Notes under the pieces: generated by a model | Database searches by the model: none | What the model saw: the letters and a program-made list of their open reading frames with translations, nothing else | Told to the model about the DNA's origin: nothing | Translations under genes and position numbers: made by a program | Source: a bacterium | GTDB taxonomy: Bacteria; Patescibacteriota; Minisyncoccia; UBA6257; GWB1-50-10 | NCBI GenBank assembly: GCA_021825465.1 | Contig: JAKAGX010000015.1 | Location: 1-15,730, forward strand | Length of the DNA: 15,730 nt | Direction of reading: 5' to 3' | Part shown: piece after piece, positions 12,880 through 15,730 of the stretch | How positions within the stretch are numbered: position 1 is the stretch's first letter | How the letters are laid out: each line of letters opens with the position of its first letter

Positions 12880-13263
12880 ATGACACGTCTTATTCAATCA
12901 AGAAGAAAATTTCCATTACCGCTCGAAAAAGAGGCGGTTGAGATATTGCTTCGAGAGATCGGTATCATAAAATCTGAACGCGATCTCGTTTCTTTCTTTG
13001 ATAAGTATTTGAACAAGAGTGAGAAAGAAATAATTGTGCGGAGAGTTATTGTCGGAATTCTTCTGGAAAGAAAGATGAGTTATCGGAAGATACGCGACTT
13101 CTTGGAAATTTCCCAGAGCACCATCAGCAACGTGAGGGATATTCTCGAGCATCGCGGTTATGGCAGAAACCCGAAGAGGAGAAGAATATATTCGTACAAC
13201 CGAAAGCTCCGCAAGCGGCGCCCGCTTCTTGGTTACTACAAAGGTGCTCCGAGCATTATTTAA
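12880..13263 (+). CDS. TrpR/YerC-like family DNA-binding regulator
   Basis: 127 residues, all-helical, no membrane segment. The core (about 14-92) fits the Trp-repressor superfamily as seen in YerC/YecD-type proteins: LLREIGIIKSERDLVSFFDKYL, then SEKEIIVRRVIVGILLERKMSYRKI, and a helix-turn-helix in SYRKIRDFLEISQSTISNVRDIL (67-89). The C-terminal tail (93-127) is very basic (RNPKRRRIYSYNRKLRKRR) and longer than in the short members, which may add DNA contacts. I see no basis for naming tryptophan as ligand. It lies between two secreted repeat-protein loci and has its own promoter and a structured leader, so autoregulation and control of those genes are possible. Palindromes nearby are candidate operators, though they also behave as repeats. 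Confidence 0.87.
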   Translation: MTRLIQSRRKFPLPLEKEAVEILLREIGIIKSERDLVSFFDKYLNKSEKEIIVRRVIVGILLERKMSYRKIRDFLEISQSTISNVRDILEHRGYGRNPKRRRIYSYNRKLRKRRPLLGYYKGAPSII

Positions 13264-13273
13264 TATTGAACTC

Positions 13274-13299
13274 CACCGCTCCTAATATTAGGAGCGGTG
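13274..13299. repeat. Perfect 26-bp palindrome, copy B (possible terminator)
   Basis: CACCGCTCCTAAT followed directly by its complement ATTAGGAGCGGTG. It lies 10 nt after the regulator stop and is followed by TTCTCTTTTA, so it may terminate transcription. Identical in all 26 bases to 14076-14101. Confidence 0.85.
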
Positions 13300-13305
13300 T
13301 TCTCT

Positions 13306-13334
13306 TTTACCCTCGTCTAGAAGTGTAGTACAAT
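13306..13334 (+). promoter_or_regulatory. Leaderless promoter of the coiled-coil protein gene
   Basis: TTTACC (13306-13311), 17 nt, TACAAT (13329-13334), then 6 nt to the ATG at 13341; +1 would be the start codon. It starts 7 nt after palindrome B. Confidence 0.6.
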
Positions 13335-13340
13335 ATTCGT

Positions 13341-14087
13341 ATGGCACCAGAATCATTCTCGGGAGTTGAAGGCGCAACAACTCCTTCTGCTGAACAAATC
13401 GAAAAGATTGAAAAGAATGAAGAAGAAACGAGAGAAATAGAGCGCGAAGGGAAGGAAGAATCTTCCCCCGAGGCAATCGAGAAAAAGGCATCCGAGTTTG
13501 ATGCTGAACTTGGTAAGACGATACAAGAGCGGATTGATGCCGGTACCTTAACACCTGAGGACGCCGAGACATTATCTAAAGAAGCTAAAGATCTGAAACC
13601 AGAAGAGAAAGCGGATCTTGCCGGAAAGCTCAAAGATGTCGAATCTTCTTCCGAGAATGCGGAGGAGGTGGAAGCTAAAAAAGAATTTCAGGAACGCTTC
13701 GACGGGTACGAGAAATCTGTCGACGATCTTGTCGAGCGGGCTAAAGCTCTTGGTATTGAGGTCTCTCCGGAAGGGTTAAGGGATTATCTTGAGAAATTGA
13801 AGAATGCTGATGTGGAGCAAGGTGACAAGGAGCGCGAGGAATGGAACAAATCCTTCGAAATGCGCCTCGGAGCACTGGAAGCCCAGATGAAACGAATGGA
13901 ACGGATGAAAGAGCTTGGTATGCTTTCATCGGAGAAGGGGAAAGAGGTTCAGCAGGAGTTTAAGGCGAGCTTCGATCAACTTGTCGAACAGGCGGTGAAA
14001 TTTGCCGTGAAGATTGCCGTTGCTGTTTTTAAGGGATTGTACAAAGGGATCATGGGAGCATTAGGGAAGAAGGAGCACCGCTCCTAA
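13341..14087 (+). CDS. Charged coiled-coil protein with amphipathic C-terminus, unknown function
   Basis: 248 residues, very rich in Glu and Lys, no Cys, no signal peptide. Residues about 15-50 are an acidic coil (EQIEKIEKNEEETREIEREGK). A helical mid-region includes TLTPEDAETLSKEAKDLKPEEKADLAGKL (about 69-97), and a second coil runs at about 108-205 with an LEAQMKRMERMKEL stretch. The end, AVKFAVKIAVAVFKGLYKGIMGALGKK (about 218-244), is hydrophobic with regularly spaced lysines, as in membrane-binding or toxin-like amphipathic helices; a weak membrane helix is also possible. The last residues HRS and the stop codon are encoded by palindrome C, which suggests the original end was replaced by a repeat insertion. 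No family recognised. It has its own leaderless promoter. Confidence 0.78.
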   Translation: MAPESFSGVEGATTPSAEQIEKIEKNEEETREIEREGKEESSPEAIEKKASEFDAELGKTIQERIDAGTLTPEDAETLSKEAKDLKPEEKADLAGKLKDVESSSENAEEVEAKKEFQERFDGYEKSVDDLVERAKALGIEVSPEGLRDYLEKLKNADVEQGDKEREEWNKSFEMRLGALEAQMKRMERMKELGMLSSEKGKEVQQEFKASFDQLVEQAVKFAVKIAVAVFKGLYKGIMGALGKKEHRS

Positions 14088-14101
14088 TATTAGGAGCGGT
14101 G
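14076..14101. repeat. Perfect 26-bp palindrome, copy C, overlapping the end of the coiled-coil gene
   Basis: Identical to the copy at 13274-13299. It encodes HRS and supplies the TAA stop at 14085-14087. No T-run follows, so terminator activity is less likely than for copy B. It ends 17 nt before the next promoter's TG-TATAAT. Confidence 0.85.
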
Positions 14102-14117
14102 GAGTGGGTGACTTCTT

Positions 14118-14126
14118 TGCTATAAT
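14118..14126 (+). promoter_or_regulatory. Extended -10 promoter of the second repeat protein gene
   Basis: TGC-TATAAT (14118-14126), 7 nt before the ATG at 14134, so leaderless or nearly so. This box also rules out the in-frame GTG at 14104 as the start. Confidence 0.7.
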
Positions 14127-14133
14127 CAAGGTA

Positions 14134-15615
14134 ATGAGGGGGAGGGGGATCATAGCAGTCTTTTTTGCTACTTTCCTGGGAGTAGCGGGTTTTGCTTCGG
14201 CCGCTCAGCTTCAATCGATCAACTTTGTTCCCCAGGGAAGCTACCCGGCCTGCGCGCGGGGGACGATTTTCTATTCTTCTTCGACGGACCAATTCATGCT
14301 CTGCACTTCATCCGGCGGTCAGCCGAGTCCGTTGGTTACGGGCGCGAGCAATTCTTGGACGCTTTCCGGATCGAGTTTGTATCCCTCGAGTACCGGCTAC
14401 AACGTCGGCATCGGAACGACAAATCCGGGAGCAAACAAACTATATGTTGGTGGGTATACTGCGGCGAACCCCGGCATTCACCTCTATACAACCGATACAT
14501 CAAATCAAGATTACGGCTTGATTTTGGATGGCCCGACAAACGCGGAACGCGCGATCGGCTTTTTTGATAATGGATCTGCGGCATGGTGGTTCGGGAGAGA
14601 TAACACTGGGGACGTAAATACCGGCATTGGATTTTGGAGATCGGGGACCAACTTCGCTTTCGTTATCAGGGACAACGGTTATGTCGGCGTTAATACTTCT
14701 TCTCCTGCCACGAATCTCGACGTGAACGGGAATATCCAATCCGCCGTCTATTACGATCGCGACAACACGAACTACTACATCGACGCGGCAGCGAACGTAA
14801 TGCCGTACTCGGCGCTCTTTGCGGGGAACGTGGGAATCGGCACGACGGCGCCGGAGTCCTCCCTGCATATTGAAAAGAACAACGATGGTGGATTAGGTGC
14901 TGACTTGGTAATTGCTAATAAGGGGGGATCTAGTGCCAACACGGCTGTGGCGATCGATTTCGGCGTTGATAATTCAACAGCTGCGAACGGTGCTGGCAAT
15001 GCACAGATCAAAGTTTTTAATACGGGCACTAGTAATCAGGGGGCTATGACATTCTCAACCTACAACGGCGGGGGTGATGGTTTCCAAGAGCGGATGCACA
15101 TTGCTCCCAACGGCAACGTCGGCATCGGGACGACAAATCCGGGATATAAATTAGACGTTAATGGCGTTGTTCAAGCAAACGCAACATTTCGAACACCCAG
15201 CGTGGCGTTTGCGGAGACGAACCGGCGAGCGAAGGATTCGAGCAATGTGGACATCGAGACCGTCTACGGCTGGCAGGGAAATAGCAGCGGAAAAACGTTT
15301 CTGCAGCTTTGGGGATTCGCGCCGCCGACGATGTATCGCACAACGGGAGATATGCCAGCTCCCTACGGGATCGGTTTCAGTAACGGGAGTGAAAGTGGCG
15401 GCATTATGCCCATCGGCCAGGGCGATAACTTACAGGAGATCATGTTTTACGGATCAAATAGCGGTCCCACCACGTTCACATGGAAACACCAGGTATGGGA
15501 ATCGAGTACATACGATCCCTCTTACAGCAATTATTACAGCGCGCCGGCTATGAGTTTGAATGCAAATACGGGCCTTTTGTATGTTGCCGGCAACGTCGGC
15601 ATCGGTATGACGTGA
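14134..15615 (+). CDS. Secreted GIGTT-repeat protein, probably C-terminally truncated
   Basis: 493 residues from the ATG at 14134, chosen because the promoter lies just before it and because it gives a clean signal peptide (MRGRGIIAVFFATFLGVAGFASAA, 1-24). A small N-terminal domain follows with SYPACARGTIFYSSSTDQFMLC (36-57), whose Cys40 and Cys57 may form a disulfide. GIGTT-type motifs lie near residues 90, 183, 232 and 328, with YYDRDNTNYYID at 206-217, closely matching residues 706-763 of the giant protein. A longer non-repeat segment covers about 350-480 (VYGWQGNSSGKTFLQLWGFAPP). The chain ends NVGIGMT then TGA, in the middle of a GIGTTxP motif, with none of the usual following residues and no C-terminal domain. 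Likely a surface fibre relative of the giant protein; the ending may be a mutation, a recombination product or an assembly artefact. Confidence 0.83.
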   Translation: MRGRGIIAVFFATFLGVAGFASAAQLQSINFVPQGSYPACARGTIFYSSSTDQFMLCTSSGGQPSPLVTGASNSWTLSGSSLYPSSTGYNVGIGTTNPGANKLYVGGYTAANPGIHLYTTDTSNQDYGLILDGPTNAERAIGFFDNGSAAWWFGRDNTGDVNTGIGFWRSGTNFAFVIRDNGYVGVNTSSPATNLDVNGNIQSAVYYDRDNTNYYIDAAANVMPYSALFAGNVGIGTTAPESSLHIEKNNDGGLGADLVIANKGGSSANTAVAIDFGVDNSTAANGAGNAQIKVFNTGTSNQGAMTFSTYNGGGDGFQERMHIAPNGNVGIGTTNPGYKLDVNGVVQANATFRTPSVAFAETNRRAKDSSNVDIETVYGWQGNSSGKTFLQLWGFAPPTMYRTTGDMPAPYGIGFSNGSESGGIMPIGQGDNLQEIMFYGSNSGPTTFTWKHQVWESSTYDPSYSNYYSAPAMSLNANTGLLYVAGNVGIGMT

Positions 15616-15730
15616 ACACAATGAGGCAGAGTCTTGCCGATGCCAAGGGAGTTCCCTTTGAGCTTAGTATTGCACTTCCCAGCCATTTTGAAAGGAGCGT
15701 AACGCAAAGCACTTGATGGAGCATTGGACC
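15616..15730. other. Unassigned 115-base tail at the window edge
   Basis: No GIGTT-type coding is found in any frame. A 31-residue ORF (ATG at 15621, TGA at 15714-15716) begins MRQSLADAKG and ends ERSVTQST; I do not recognise it. Similarity to the repeat proteins stops abruptly at about 15611. Confidence 0.4.

Noticed and set aside
13274..14101. CRISPR-like array from the repeated palindromes
   Set aside because: Only two identical units, about 775 bp apart with a gene between, no regular spacers and no cas genes.
14104..14133. GTG start for the second repeat protein
   Set aside because: It spans the TG-TATAAT promoter and spoils the signal peptide that begins at 14134.
15621..15716. 31-residue ORF after the second repeat gene
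   Set aside because: No ribosome site or promoter and no recognisable motif; reported only as part of an unassigned tail.

Overview
The window looks like a chromosome segment of a member of the Candidate Phyla Radiation (Patescibacteria, most likely Parcubacteria-like). This is inference: genes are small and tightly packed, several appear leaderless (TATAAT box 6-8 nt before ATG), TGA is a stop, and the gene set (GIGTT-repeat secreted proteins, TrpR/YerC-like regulator, tiny Cys-pair proteins, membrane-anchored DsbA-like protein) is one I associate with that group. No rRNA or tRNA marker is present to prove it.

Layout. (1) 1-3901, surface polysaccharide end: a 5'-truncated sugar-phosphate transferase, an NAD-dependent epimerase, two small membrane proteins with real Shine-Dalgarno sites, then a convergent Wzx-type flippase. 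Two copies of a GC-rich palindromic element (593-636, 2353-2427) sit in the gaps. (2) 3902-7106, redox and metal proteins: a divergent promoter pair, a DsbA-like anchored thioredoxin-fold protein, a four-Cys zinc-ribbon protein, an SPW-repeat membrane protein, a 35-residue Cys-pair protein, an AhpF-like thioredoxin reductase and an anchored cupredoxin-fold protein that has lost its copper ligands. (3) 7107-12775: a 1401-residue secreted repeat protein with about a dozen GIGTT motifs and phage-tail-fibre-like modules, followed one base later by a membrane-anchored 448-residue protein. (4) 12776-14101: a TrpR/YerC-like regulator and a charged coiled-coil protein, separated and followed by identical 26-bp palindromes. 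(5) 14102-15730: a second secreted GIGTT-repeat protein that stops in the middle of a repeat motif, then 115 bases with no similarity to the repeats.

How the parts fit: region 1 probably assembles and exports a surface glycan. Region 2 could maintain thiols outside the membrane. Regions 3 and 5 build long extracellular fibrous proteins, which carry Cys pairs that a DsbA-like protein could oxidise.

The most unusual signal is a set of small repeats, three of which enter genes without breaking them: a 29-bp hairpin carried in two different reading frames in two unrelated proteins (resembling Rickettsia palindromic elements), a CGCTCCTAAT palindrome family in four places (one inside the giant gene, one supplying a stop codon), and a 7-bp-period CCAAATG-type repeat both between genes and inside the giant gene.
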